From the NCBI GenBank assembly GCA_018623155.1, contig JAAZVZ010000002.1:1-64000 (forward strand): DNA of 64,000 nt, read 5' to 3'. The translations under genes and the position numbers were made by a program. Source of the DNA: Glaciecola sp. GTDB lineage: Bacteria > Pseudomonadota > Gammaproteobacteria > Enterobacterales > Alteromonadaceae. Below the pieces are notes generated by a model. That model worked only from the letters and a program-made list of their open reading frames with translations. It did no database searches and was not told where the DNA came from. Positions 39,403 through 53,641 of this stretch are shown here, piece after piece (positions within the stretch are counted from its first letter, which is position 1; the number at the start of each line of letters is the position of its first letter).

Positions 39403-40364
39403 AAACTTTGTATGTCTTGGGTAATGCGCTGCAAAAAATCATCATTAAACACGGCCTCTACTGGTAGATAGCACCAACCTTTGGCAGCAAATTCAATACA
39501 TTTTATAGCGTCTTTCTGCGTCATAATGACCGTTTTATCTTTGGGTATATCTGCTTCAGTGTAGGCATAATGATCAGCAAATACTCGCTGTGTGGCAAAG
39601 ACAACTCCCGCATCATCAAGCGTATTAAAAAAGCGCTGAGGATGTCCTATACCAGCCATTGCCCATGCAAACTGTTCGGGTACATACCCATCAGCTAAAA
39701 TAGGTTGTATGGGGCCAGGTTGTAGTGACATATGGACACTTGATTTGAGAGCGTTAAGGGAATGTTTTGGTCTGACGCTATTAAGTACCGTGTAATCAAC
39801 AGTTTGTAAGCGCCAAGGGCCCTCTCGTAGTGGCCCTGATGGTAATAACTGGCCATTACCTACCCCTCTATCATCCATTACAACAATCTCAATATCTCGG
39901 TCTAAAGCATAATGCTGTAGGCCATCATCACAAATAAGCACATCACACTGCTTAGATAGAAGATTTCCACCCCGAGAGCGAATCGGATCAATTACGACGG
40001 GACACTGACTTATTTGACTTAATAGTTTTGGCTCATCACCCACATAGTCAGCCTTATCCTCTGCGCTAACTTGATGTGGAAATGTCTTGCACGTCCCACC
40101 ATACCCTCTGGAAATAATACCTGGTCGCATGCCTTGTGCCCTTAAGTGTTTGGCTAAAGCAAGCACTACCGGGGTTTTGCCATTACCACCAACACTAATA
40201 TTGCCCACCACAATTACCGGTACGGGCAGTTGAGTCTGTTTAAAAAGGCCAACTCTGTAAAACCATCGACGCAAAGCACTTAAAACCCCAAATAAGACGC
40301 TTAAAGGCCATAAACACAACAGCCAAGGTGAGTGGTTAAACCAAGCGCGTTCCAGTCGTGTCAT
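39399..40364 (-). CDS. lpxK: Tetraacyldisaccharide 4'-kinase
   Basis: 321 residues. Phosphorylates the lipid A disaccharide at the inner membrane using ATP. N-terminal hydrophobic anchor, Walker A-like GNISVGGNGKTPVV (about 55-68) and DDGLQHYAL typical of LpxK. Start overlaps the msbA stop (ATGA). Classic position in the lipid A operon. Confidence 0.96.
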   Translation of the reverse strand: MTRLERAWFNHSPWLLCLWPLSVLFGVLSALRRWFYRVGLFKQTQLPVPVIVVGNISVGGNGKTPVVLALAKHLRAQGMRPGIISRGYGGTCKTFPHQVSAEDKADYVGDEPKLLSQISQCPVVIDPIRSRGGNLLSKQCDVLICDDGLQHYALDRDIEIVVMDDRGVGNGQLLPSGPLREGPWRLQTVDYTVLNSVRPKHSLNALKSSVHMSLQPGPIQPILADGYVPEQFAWAMAGIGHPQRFFNTLDDAGVVFATQRVFADHYAYTEADIPKDKTVIMTQKDAIKCIEFAAKGWCYLPVEAVFNDDFLQRITQDIQSL

Positions 40365-42130
40365 GGTGATTCATTACCGAATTGCATCTGATGGAGATTG
40401 AAGTAGTGTCCTTGTTTTTTAAGCAGAGCTTTGTGAGTCCCGATTTCAATAATCCGACCTTGTTCAATCACAACAATTTGGTCAGCGTTTTCTATAGTAG
40501 ACAAGCGATGTGCCACAACAATGGAGGTGGTGTTTTCTTGAAGTTGTTCCAATGCATTTTGAATCAATCGTTCAGATTCGGTGTCCAACGCTGAAGTCGC
40601 TTCATCGAGAATTAAAATGGGCGCATCTAACAAGATCGCACGCGCAATCGCAATTCGCTGTCTTTGTCCACCAGAAAGCATCAAGCCGTTTTCACCTACC
40701 ACAGTCTCATAACCGTCTTCTAATTGCATGACAAAATCATGTACATGAGCTAATTTAGACACCTCCTCAAGCCGCTCCTGAGAAACCTGTCCTAGCGCTC
40801 CGTATGCAATATTATTAGCAATCGTATCGTTAAATAGAGTAACGTGTTGAGAGACCAAAGCGCATTGACGACGCAAACTGCGTAAAGCAATATCATTCAA
40901 ATCAATACCATCAAGTAAAATAGCACCTTGCTGTGGACGATAAAAACGCGTTATGAGGTTAGATAAAGTCGATTTACCACTGCCTGAACGTCCAACTAGA
41001 GCAATGGTTTCTCCAGCTCTTATGCTCAAATTCACTTCAGACAATGCCGGTTGCTCTTTACCTGGATAGGTAAATGTTACATGATTAAAGGCGATCTCGC
41101 CACTTGCTTTATCCAAACGAACATGACCTTGGTCAACTTCAGCTAATTCGTCCAATACAGCAAAAATACTGGTGCATGCAGCCATTCCTCGCTGAAATTC
41201 GTTATTTACCGTAGTAATTTGCTTAAGTGGCTTTAAAAGCATGGTCATGCACACAACCACATTAGTAAACACCCCTGCTGATAACTCAACAAGGCCTGGA
41301 GTACTGGCAATAAATAGCACTACAGCTAATGCAATTGAGGCAATAATTTGAATCGTCGACACACTAATCACTTTTGTCGCAAAAAGCTTAAGTGTTTGTT
41401 GCCGGTTTTGGTTATTCTTACGTTTAAAACGCTCGGATTCTTTTTCTTGTCCGCCGAACATTAAAACAACCTTATGACCTTTCACCACCTGTTCAACCGC
41501 AGTGGTTAAGTTACCCATAGCATGTTGAATGTTCCGCGAAACCTTGCGAAAACGCTTACTAACGATCGAAACAATGATTGCGACCACTGGGCCAATTAAT
41601 AAAAATATCGCGGATAGTTGCCAAGAATAATAAAACATCACCACCAGCAACCCAATGATCAAAGCACCTTCTCGAACCAAAACCAGAAGTGCATTGCCAG
41701 CGGCTCGCGCAACTTGTTCAGTGTCAAACGTTAATTTGGAAATCAAATTACCCGTTGCGTTTTGGTCATGAAAACTCACTGGTAGCGCCATATAATGCTG
41801 AAAGAGTTCTTGGCGCATGTGCATAATAACTTGACCACTGATCCAATTGAGAGTGTAGGTCCCTAAAAAGTTGCAAATTCCTCGCAAAATAAAAATGGGC
41901 ACAATCAAATACGCCGCCAAACGCAAAAAGTCATACTCACCTTTGCCAAGGCTTTCATCGATGATCGGTTGTAATTGAGCAATCACGAACGCATCAATAG
42001 ACGAATACCCAACCATGCCTAAGATCGCAATGATAAAGTATTTTTTATACCCAGTAAGATATGAAAAAAAGCGTTTCACAACTGGTGTGTCTGATGTCTC
42101 TGTGGTTTGTCTAGACATGTCAGCGTTCAT
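40361..42130 (-). CDS. msbA: Lipid A/phospholipid flippase, ABC transporter
   Basis: 589 residues. Fused ABC exporter: six transmembrane helices (about 28-330) and a C-terminal ATPase with Walker A GRSGSGKST, signature LSGGQRQR and Walker B LILDEATSALD. Flips core-lipid A across the inner membrane. The ATG at 42130 is taken; another at 42118 is nearly as good, and neither has a clear ribosome site. It is preceded by comEC and followed by lpxK in overlapping order, as in E. coli (ycaI-msbA-lpxK). Confidence 0.97.
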   Translation of the reverse strand: MNADMSRQTTETSDTPVVKRFFSYLTGYKKYFIIAILGMVGYSSIDAFVIAQLQPIIDESLGKGEYDFLRLAAYLIVPIFILRGICNFLGTYTLNWISGQVIMHMRQELFQHYMALPVSFHDQNATGNLISKLTFDTEQVARAAGNALLVLVREGALIIGLLVVMFYYSWQLSAIFLLIGPVVAIIVSIVSKRFRKVSRNIQHAMGNLTTAVEQVVKGHKVVLMFGGQEKESERFKRKNNQNRQQTLKLFATKVISVSTIQIIASIALAVVLFIASTPGLVELSAGVFTNVVVCMTMLLKPLKQITTVNNEFQRGMAACTSIFAVLDELAEVDQGHVRLDKASGEIAFNHVTFTYPGKEQPALSEVNLSIRAGETIALVGRSGSGKSTLSNLITRFYRPQQGAILLDGIDLNDIALRSLRRQCALVSQHVTLFNDTIANNIAYGALGQVSQERLEEVSKLAHVHDFVMQLEDGYETVVGENGLMLSGGQRQRIAIARAILLDAPILILDEATSALDTESERLIQNALEQLQENTTSIVVAHRLSTIENADQIVVIEQGRIIEIGTHKALLKKQGHYFNLHQMQFGNESP

Positions 42131-42193
42131 AGCAACTAGAAAATTCTTTTATTTTATGTTTATACGCACATTGTACCGTTCATTGATTGGTTT

Positions 42194-43733
42194 CTAAAGC
42201 GTTATTCCCAAAATCAGAAGTCCTAACCCAATAACCACTGCACAACAACGCTGCCAGTAGACTACTGGTAAACTTGCCCCAGCAATCATCAATAACCAGC
42301 TACACAGTAAACTATAGAGCGACATAGATCCGGTAAATGGCTCTGTGAGCACCCTGTCCAATAATCTGATTAACCATTCAAGGGAGGCATCTAATAAAAA
42401 TACACAATCTTGCACGAATGGATCCATCATTAAATGACTGATCATATTGAGATATATGAATACCAGTAAAACAATGCCAGCAGGCACATAAAAAAGAGTG
42501 ACGATTGGAATAAACAAAAGATTCCATAACCAAGATAAGAGATGGATATACCCTAAAATATGGAATTGGACTGGCGTAAATAAAACCGTGAGGACGATTT
42601 GAAAAACAAAAAAAGCCTGAATTTTTTGCCATAGAGTATTTGCAGATAACACTAACCAATGAGCGCATAAACCAATGGATAAGAGCGCACCAAAAGTAAG
42701 ATAAACACTGGCAAGCACAACACAAAATGGGTTATTCAAGACCAAAATGAGGAATACGCATAACAAGATATCACAATATCGTACTCGCACGTAAAACAAG
42801 CGTAGAAACAGTCCAATACACATCGCTACAAACGCTCGTTGAGCGGGAGCTTGTTCTCCGACCAAATCTACATAAAAGTATCCAGTCAGCACAATTAAAA
42901 TGCAAAGCAGTACTCTTCTATTGCGATGGTTATATCCCACATTACAGACGCCAAGGATTCGGACAAATAGCCAATACATGCCAGTAGCCACTACCGCAAA
43001 ATGAAGACCTGAAATCACAAATAGATGAATAATCCCTGCATTTTTTAAGGTTGTGGATAACTCACTGCTACTTGGTTTCACCCCCAAAAGTAATGCCGTT
43101 AGCCAACTATCACTGTGCACACCTAAACGTCTTAACTCACTGAGCAACTGCCCCCGAAAAGATAACGAATGCCGCTTCAAAAGAGAAGATTGTACCCATC
43201 CTGTGGCCCGAATATTGTTTCCGAACAATCTCCTATGATAAGAATTTGTGGCATGCCAAGGTGCCAATACTGGAGTCATTGCAACAGAGAGTAACCAATG
43301 TTGGCCGTGTTCATATTTTACATTAGGGGTGCTGTCTATCACTTGCAAAGTTTGTTTCGATAATTCCTTTGGAGAAATTACCGAAACCAATAATTCTGTA
43401 CCTCTAGGCGTTGCCCTAGTGTCCTTTATCACACCATAAACGCGCCAGTTCGCTGATTGCTCAAGGAGAACTGAATTACTTTGCCAAAGGATCGTGTGGT
43501 ATGTAAAAAATATTAGACCAAAGAGTGAGCCTAAATAGAAAACTCTTCGTTGCTGGAGGTAGCATAATCCCAATAAGGCACATATAATGAAGCACTCAAA
43601 TGACGTTGGCGACGATGGCCAGAATGGGAAAGTTAGTGCGACACACAATATTCCACTCCCACAAAGCCTTAGTTTGTTTGCGTTTTGAAAGCTTTGCGTA
43701 TTTCGCTCTGCACTAATATTAAATTGAGGTCGC

Positions 43734-43735
<2 letters not shown>
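42194..43735 (-). CDS. comEC: ComEC/Rec2 family DNA uptake channel lacking the C-terminal metallo-beta-lactamase domain
   Basis: 513 residues from the ATG at 43735 (family members are usually about 750-800). The N-terminal DUF4131-like region and the multi-helix Competence domain are present, including LLLGVKPSSSELSTTLKNAGIIHLFVISGLHFAV-type signature (about 220-255) and GEQAPAQRAFVAMCIGL. The protein ends after the last hydrophobic helix, where the beta-lactamase-like domain should begin. Only about 65 bases separate its stop from msbA, so the domain is not present in another frame. The start is uncertain: no ribosome site is seen and a longer TTG frame begins at 43846. It would channel single-stranded DNA in transformation, if functional. 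Confidence 0.85.
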
Positions 43736-47601
<3,866 letters not shown>

Positions 47602-47612
47602 TAAAACCTCTT

Positions 47613-50600
47613 TTATGCTTCAACAATCGCCACAGCTTCTTCCAAATCAACTGATACCATTCGAGATACACCCGGTTCAGCCATTGTTACACCGGTCAAA
47701 TGCGTGGCCATTTCCATTGCAATTTTGTTATGCGAAATATAAATAAATTGTACCGTCTTAGACATTTCACTGACGAGTTTACAAAAACGTCCTACATTCG
47801 CATCATCGAGCGGAGCATCAACCTCATCAAGCAAACAAAATGGTGCTGGATTTAGACGGAAAATAGCAAACACTAATGATAATGCGGTTAGCGCTTTTTC
47901 TCCACCAGATAATAAATGAATTGTGCTATTTTTCTTACCTGGAGGACGTGCCATGATTGTCACTCCAGTATCCAACATATCGTCTCCGGTTAACTCTAGA
48001 TACGCCGCACCGCCACCAAACACTTTAGGGAAAAGCATTTTAAGGTCATTGTTAACCTGTTCGAAGGTACTTTTGAAGCGGGTTTTGGTTTCGTGATCGA
48101 TTTTGCGCATAGCCGTTTCTAAAGTCTCTAATGCTGCAGACAAATCGGTGAATTGTTCGTCAAGATGGCTTTTTCGCTCTGATTGCACCTCATACTCATC
48201 TACAGCCGCTAAGTTAACTGCGCCGAGTCGTTGAATTTTTTGACCAATTTGACCGAGTTCATCTTCCCAAGCAGCTATATCTGCATCACGGTCGAGGTTA
48301 GGAATAAGATCTTTTAAGTTGGCATTATGTTGAGCGAGTTGCTCAACAAAACCAGCGGCACGCACATTGTGCCCTTCTAATTCAAGTTTTGCCGATTGTA
48401 TTTTGTCGTTAAGTTGCTGTAATTGATTGCGGTAACCCGAGGCACCTTGCTCGAGTACTTTTATTTCCTCATCAATGTTGGCCATGTTTTGTTGCACAAT
48501 CAAAATCTGCTCTTCAACTTCAGCTTGTGCCTCCAAAAGGCTTTGTAGCTCATTGGTCTCGTCATGTTCCGGTTCGTTTAGTAATATTAAGGACTCATTA
48601 AGTTGCTCGAGTTGAAGCTGCTTTTCAGAAATCTGTTCTTCATGACTTGATAAGGTTTGTTGTAGATAATGCGCACTAGATTGGGCTTGTTGGACATTGA
48701 GCTCAGCTTGATGAGCAACCGCCTGTTGCTGCTCTACCGAAGATTGCAATTCATCAACTTTAGCTTGTAACTGAAGTTGCCGTTCACCAAATTGTTCATG
48801 AACGCCACTGTAATCTTCCAACTGTAGTTCCAACTCTGCGATTTCTTCATTGAGCAGGCTCAAATTCATTTGCTCCTGCTCTACACTGTCCTGTGCTTCA
48901 AGTAACATTTCCTGACACCGCGAATGAGTTTGCTGCGTATGCTCTGTTTTTAAACTCAATTGTTGCAACACTTGAGCGGCCTGCATAACGTGTTGTTGCG
49001 CATTGCGTTCAATATTTTGCAGACTTTCAAGCTCTGTCTTTAAAGCCATTTCTCGCTCTATTTCGAGGGAAAGTTCGTTTTCTAGTGCGTCTTTTTGGAC
49101 TGCCGTAGATTCTATCTTTTGTCCCAACTCGTTGATTTTTTGCTCTCTTGCAAGTGCCCCAGTTTCGCTGCTAGTCGCAGAAAAATATAACAGGTCGTTA
49201 GCCCCAAAAGCACTAATTGAATCTTGTACATCGGTCACAGATAAAATACGTGGTACAGCTTTAGCTTGAACAAACCTTGCCAAACCTTGTTGGCTGTTTT
49301 GAGTAAATTCATCGATAAAACAAAACCCATACCCAACAGGTATTATCTGGTGAGTCTGCAGCAGCTCAATGAACTGTTGTCTTGAAATACTCACCACCAC
49401 CAATGTAGGTAAGGTACTCAGCCATTGGTCAATGTGTTCGATGCCATCAGCAGCAACCTTAAAATACTCACTAAATGACTGACAATGAGCTTGAATGACA
49501 TCCGGTAAGGCATCTTTTTGTTGCATCCTAAATTTGCATAGCGTGTCATGTTCAATAATTGCGGACTGATACGCTCTATCACACTCATTAAACGCCTCTT
49601 GGGATTGCTTTAATCGCTGTTGGCACGTATTTAATTGATGCTCTAGTGATGCTTGATTTTGTTGCGCCTCAGTATGCTGATGCATAGCTTCATCACTTAT
49701 CTCTTTCTGCTCCGCAAGCTGAAATGACAAAGCGTCAATCTCTTGTAACAGCTCTTGTGTTTGTTGCTCCAACTCAGTATGTCGAGTTTGATTCCTGAGC
49801 TGGACTGATAGCAGTGCTTGAATTTGACTGTGTTTGGCTGCTACTTGATTTTTTATATCTTGATATTGATTCGCAGTATTTTGGCTACTTCGCAAAAACT
49901 CAGATAGCTCTGATTTTGCCTCTTGTAAAGCTTGTTGATGCTCATGTAACTGTTCTTTGAGCATTAATGACTCTGGTAGAAGCTCGTCCAAAACCGCTTG
50001 CGCGTCTTGAGCCTGTTCGGTTAATCCGGCAAAACCTTGCTGCTGTGCATCTAATTGGTATTGGACTTGCTGGATGTTTTGTTCGATTTGACGGATCCGT
50101 TCGCTTTGATATTTTTTGTCTTGCTCCAAACGGGTAATTTGAGTCACAAGCTTAAATTTTTGTTCTTGTAAATCTGACAACTGCTCTTGTGCTTCTTGCT
50201 GTTGGACTTGCTTTTGCACAAGTTGGGTATGATCGCCCTGCTCTTTTGATTTATATGCCTCCAGTTCATTAGTCAAGGCATCTATATGCTGTTGAGTTTG
50301 CTCAATCTTATCGGCTTGCTGTACCCATTTAAGCGCAAGTAAATCGTGTTGTAACGTTCGTTGTTGTTGTTTTAAATCTGTATATCGTCGAGCCGCAGAT
50401 GCTTGACGTTGCAGCTTGTCAATTTGCACACCTAGTTCAGCACGAACATCATCCAACCTCTCAAGGTTTTCTTGCGTATGCTTGATTCTATTGAGTGTTT
50501 CTTTGCGTCGTTCTTTGTATTTAGAGACACCTGCAGCTTCTTCAATGAAGACTCTGAGTTCTTGAGGTTTGGACTCAATTAAACGCGATATCATGCCTTG

Positions 50601-51035
50601 CTCTATGATGGCATAACTGCGAGGTCCCAACCCAGTTCCTAAGAAGATATCGGTGACATCACGACGACGACATTTAGAATTATTTAAGTAGTAAAAGGAT
50701 TGCGCATCTCGAGTTACGACACGTTTGACTGAAAGTTCGTTGTATTTTGCATACTCACCACCGATCCGATTAGACGTATTATCAAAAACCAATTCTACTG
50801 AACATTGTCCCACTGGCTTTCGTGCAGATGAGCCATTGAAAATGACATCCGTCATTGCATCGCCGCGCAAGTTCTTCGCTGAACTTTCCCCTAACACCCA
50901 ACGCACGGCATCGATTACATTCGACTTACCACAACCATTGGGGCCCACGATCGCTGTCATCTCCCCAGGAAAAGGAATATTTGTGGGGTCCACAAAGGAT
51001 TTGAATCCAGCGAGTTTGATTCGCTTTAACCGCAT
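47613..51035 (-). CDS. smc: Chromosome partition/condensin protein SMC
   Basis: 1140 residues. N-terminal Walker A GPNGCGKSN (31-39), two long Gln/Glu-rich coiled coils (about 165-500 and 650-990), a central hinge (about 505-640), and the C-terminal ATPase with LLSGGEKALTALSL and FCLLDEVDAPLDDANVGRF. Organises and segregates the chromosome. The kleisin partners ScpA/B are not here. Use of SMC rather than MukB supports an alteromonad-like host rather than an enteric one. Confidence 0.96.
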   Translation of the reverse strand: MRLKRIKLAGFKSFVDPTNIPFPGEMTAIVGPNGCGKSNVIDAVRWVLGESSAKNLRGDAMTDVIFNGSSARKPVGQCSVELVFDNTSNRIGGEYAKYNELSVKRVVTRDAQSFYYLNNSKCRRRDVTDIFLGTGLGPRSYAIIEQGMISRLIESKPQELRVFIEEAAGVSKYKERRKETLNRIKHTQENLERLDDVRAELGVQIDKLQRQASAARRYTDLKQQQRTLQHDLLALKWVQQADKIEQTQQHIDALTNELEAYKSKEQGDHTQLVQKQVQQQEAQEQLSDLQEQKFKLVTQITRLEQDKKYQSERIRQIEQNIQQVQYQLDAQQQGFAGLTEQAQDAQAVLDELLPESLMLKEQLHEHQQALQEAKSELSEFLRSSQNTANQYQDIKNQVAAKHSQIQALLSVQLRNQTRHTELEQQTQELLQEIDALSFQLAEQKEISDEAMHQHTEAQQNQASLEHQLNTCQQRLKQSQEAFNECDRAYQSAIIEHDTLCKFRMQQKDALPDVIQAHCQSFSEYFKVAADGIEHIDQWLSTLPTLVVVSISRQQFIELLQTHQIIPVGYGFCFIDEFTQNSQQGLARFVQAKAVPRILSVTDVQDSISAFGANDLLYFSATSSETGALAREQKINELGQKIESTAVQKDALENELSLEIEREMALKTELESLQNIERNAQQHVMQAAQVLQQLSLKTEHTQQTHSRCQEMLLEAQDSVEQEQMNLSLLNEEIAELELQLEDYSGVHEQFGERQLQLQAKVDELQSSVEQQQAVAHQAELNVQQAQSSAHYLQQTLSSHEEQISEKQLQLEQLNESLILLNEPEHDETNELQSLLEAQAEVEEQILIVQQNMANIDEEIKVLEQGASGYRNQLQQLNDKIQSAKLELEGHNVRAAGFVEQLAQHNANLKDLIPNLDRDADIAAWEDELGQIGQKIQRLGAVNLAAVDEYEVQSERKSHLDEQFTDLSAALETLETAMRKIDHETKTRFKSTFEQVNNDLKMLFPKVFGGGAAYLELTGDDMLDTGVTIMARPPGKKNSTIHLLSGGEKALTALSLVFAIFRLNPAPFCLLDEVDAPLDDANVGRFCKLVSEMSKTVQFIYISHNKIAMEMATHLTGVTMAEPGVSRMVSVDLEEAVAIVEA

Positions 51036-51174
51036 AGTCGTTGTTTAGGATTTATCATTATTATACTGATTATAATCTATCAAGAACTTGGCATTTATAC
51101 AATGTTACAATTCGCCACACACCTAATGCAAAACCTGAGTATAATAATACTCATCACAAACAATCATCATTAAC

Positions 51175-51921
51175 ATGTATCAGCAACGTTCATATTCTGG
51201 CTTTGAGTATTTTTTATCGGGCGCTCGACTTATTAAAACCAAAGGGCTTAAGCGGTTCGTTTTTGTGCCTCTCGCCATAAATATTGTGTTATTTATTTCT
51301 GCTTTCGTTTATTTATTCGGTGAAATGGGCAGCGCCATCCAAGCGGTAATTGACCTTATTCCCGATTGGTTTGGTTTTATTAAAGAAGGTCTGGTTTACG
51401 TTTTATGGCCATTGGCCGTGATTACCGTTCTATTGGTATTTGCATTGATTTTTGGGACACTAGCGAACTGGATTGCAGCACCTTTTAATGGCTTATTAGC
51501 CCAAAAAGTAGAAGCACATCTAACCGGACAGTCATTGGGCGATGCTGGGTTGATCGATGCATTCAAAGACATTCCACGAACTTTGGTGCGTGAAGCAAGA
51601 AAATTACTCTATTATATCCCTCGAGCTATGATTTTTATTGTGTTGTTTTTTGTTCCTGTTGTGGGCCAAGTTTTATGGTTTTTATTTAATGCTTGGATGA
51701 TGGCCCTGCAGTATATTGATTATCCATTTGATAATCACAAAGTTGGGTTTACTCCAATGAAAAATGCGCTTCGCACTAACAAACCATTGACGTTTCAATT
51801 TGGCATTATGGTGAGTATATTCTCACTGATTCCAATCGTGAATTTTATCGTCATGCCAATAGCAGTATGTGGTGCTACAGCTCTATGGGTTGATGAATAC
51901 AAGGCAAAGTACTCGCAATAG
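51175..51921 (+). CDS. cysZ: CysZ/EI24 family sulfate transporter
   Basis: 248 residues with four to six hydrophobic helices and the family start SGFEYFLSGARLIKTKGLKRFVFVPL. The blocks IAAPFNGLLAQKVE and FFVPVVGQVLWFLFNAWMMALQYIDYP match CysZ. Imports sulfate for cysteine synthesis. Divergent from smc with a 139-base gap. Confidence 0.93.
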   Translation: MYQQRSYSGFEYFLSGARLIKTKGLKRFVFVPLAINIVLFISAFVYLFGEMGSAIQAVIDLIPDWFGFIKEGLVYVLWPLAVITVLLVFALIFGTLANWIAAPFNGLLAQKVEAHLTGQSLGDAGLIDAFKDIPRTLVREARKLLYYIPRAMIFIVLFFVPVVGQVLWFLFNAWMMALQYIDYPFDNHKVGFTPMKNALRTNKPLTFQFGIMVSIFSLIPIVNFIVMPIAVCGATALWVDEYKAKYSQ

Positions 51922-51936
51922 GGATTTAACTCATTT

Positions 51937-52641
51937 TTACGGTCGGTCTTGCAAACGAAATTGCCAGATATGTTGATAAATACGTGGAATATAACTCAAG
52001 TCGGAATACTGTAAAAAATGCCATTTATCGTTTTTTATTTTAACCCAACGCTTTCCTGTAAATTCAGAGCATTGTTCATCAATAATGATCCCTCCAAGTT
52101 GCTCAAGCAAAACCCAGATGTAATCCTCATCACTTGAATAATTAGATGGTCTCTTGTTGGCGTAGCCTTCCAAATCACACTGTTGTGCCAGCAGCCTATC
52201 AGAAAGAACGTACTCATCAGCAAAGTATACTAAATGCGCCAACTCATGGATGAATACATGGTATGGGTGGGTTGCGTTTATATGAAGCTTATTGCCGCGA
52301 ACGAAGGCTTTTGTATGATCAACAAAAACAACCTGAGCATCGAACTGCTTTGGTAGACTATTTAAACCTGCATCATCTTCTGCACTGTTAACAGTAGTAG
52401 GCACATCAAAACATGTGGGTAAAAATGCCAGGTTTTGATCAAACACATATTGATTGTACCAACGCAGTGCAGATAAAAAGTGCTCCGCAGACTTTACCTT
52501 GAAATGGATGCGTTGCTGGCAGTCCTGAATAAATCTATCAACATGAAGAGGTAAAATAGAGTGGTCTGCAGAACGAACTGTATGCGATGCCGTGCACAAA
52601 AGGAATATGAAAAAAAAGTATTTATAACGCTTCTTGTTCAC
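51937..52641 (-). CDS. Secreted HExxH zinc-protease-like protein of unknown family
   Basis: 234 residues. Signal peptide about 1-25 (FFFIFLLCTASHTVRSA). A zinc-binding HELAH motif is at 132-136 in HVFIHELAHLVYF, with a possible third ligand in DLEGYANKR (about 156-164). The gene starts with GTG at 52641 inside the end of nlpI (20-base overlap) without its own clear ribosome site, so translation is probably coupled. Not recognised as a named family. NlpI is an adaptor that brings proteases to peptidoglycan hydrolases in E. coli, so a functional link is tempting but unproven. Confidence 0.7.
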   Translation of the reverse strand: MNKKRYKYFFFIFLLCTASHTVRSADHSILPLHVDRFIQDCQQRIHFKVKSAEHFLSALRWYNQYVFDQNLAFLPTCFDVPTTVNSAEDDAGLNSLPKQFDAQVVFVDHTKAFVRGNKLHINATHPYHVFIHELAHLVYFADEYVLSDRLLAQQCDLEGYANKRPSNYSSDEDYIWVLLEQLGGIIIDEQCSEFTGKRWVKIKNDKWHFLQYSDLSYIPRIYQHIWQFRLQDRP

Positions 52642-53512
52642 GTAATTTATTCAACTCTATCCGGGCAAAGCGATATTCCACAAACTCATAAATGTTGGTG
52701 CTTAATGATAGTTTAAAAAAGTTATTGGCAATTGAGGAGTTACCTTGTTGTACGTGATATTTGCCTAAATAAAAATATAACTCGCACAAACGCTCATTCA
52801 ATTGTTGCTGATTTTCAATTCCGTTGACCACTGAGTCTAACAATTCATTTTGTGAAAGTTGACCTAGAAAGAAACTGACAATACGACGTGACCAATTCGA
52901 CTCTGGCAAGTCTTCTAGCGCAGTCTGCAACTCAGTGTGAGCGCTTTGAGCGTCGTACTTAACGGCGGCAAAATAACGCCATAGACTCCGTAACGGGTCC
53001 AAATTATCAAGTTCAAAATACGTCGAAAAGTCTTGGTAACTCAATTCATATCGCTCATGGTAATAAGCCGTTAGTCCTCGGTTAAAATACGCAAAAGCAT
53101 AACTAGGATCCATATCCAGCGTTGCATCCAAAGCATCATATGCTTCATCAAAATTACCCAAGGTAGTGTAGTGTATGCCTAAGGAGTTATATGCTTCAGA
53201 CATAAGTGGCTGTAGTCGGATTGCCTGAAGATAATCATTATGTGCCAGCGCACCCAGCCCCAAACTGTCGTGGACTAAACCTCTTTGAAACAAAAGTTGT
53301 GCTCGCTCATCATCACTGAGTTTGCCATTCAATACAATTTGATTGAATTGAGCAAGTGCGCGTTGTGCACGATAACTCGGGGCAGCGGGTTCAGCTAAAA
53401 CAAGATTGCCTAATGTCGCAGAGGGAGATGCTATAGCGTTAGGTTCAGTTGAATAACAACCACCTAAAAAAACTGAACTTGCCACAACTAACAGGATGGA
53501 AAATTTGAACAC
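52622..53512 (-). CDS. nlpI: Outer-membrane lipoprotein NlpI, TPR protein
   Basis: 296 residues from the GTG at 53512, chosen over a TTG at 53542 because AAGG lies six bases upstream and the result is a normal lipoprotein signal (lipobox FLGGC, Cys19) and E. coli length (294). TPR repeats occupy about 60-290; SLGLGALAHNDYLQAIRL and YAFAYFNRGLTAYY are close to E. coli NlpI. Adaptor for peptidoglycan hydrolases and proteases. Follows pnp as in E. coli. Confidence 0.93.
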   Translation of the reverse strand: MFKFSILLVVASSVFLGGCYSTEPNAIASPSATLGNLVLAEPAAPSYRAQRALAQFNQIVLNGKLSDDERAQLLFQRGLVHDSLGLGALAHNDYLQAIRLQPLMSEAYNSLGIHYTTLGNFDEAYDALDATLDMDPSYAFAYFNRGLTAYYHERYELSYQDFSTYFELDNLDPLRSLWRYFAAVKYDAQSAHTELQTALEDLPESNWSRRIVSFFLGQLSQNELLDSVVNGIENQQQLNERLCELYFYLGKYHVQQGNSSIANNFFKLSLSTNIYEFVEYRFARIELNKLREQEAL

Positions 53513-53583
53513 AATGAACCTTTGTTTTTGTCTTGTAACCAAATCATCGCAAAATCAGCGATGATTAGCAAAAAAACCTGATA

Positions 53584-53621
53584 TAAAAAAACCATCACAG
53601 AGCATTTACCCTGCGATGGTT
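53584..53621 (-). terminator. pnp terminator
   Basis: On the minus strand AACCATCGCAG pairs with CTGTGATGGTT (one G-T wobble) around a ten-base loop and is followed by a T-run. It lies 20 bases after the pnp stop, so nlpI probably has its own promoter or depends on read-through. Confidence 0.85.
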
Positions 53622-53641
53622 CTATAATACCTTGCTAAAGC

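Noticed and set aside
42131-42193. The missing ComEC beta-lactamase domain as a frameshifted remnant
   Set aside because: Only about 65 bases separate comEC from msbA, far too short for the domain in any frame.
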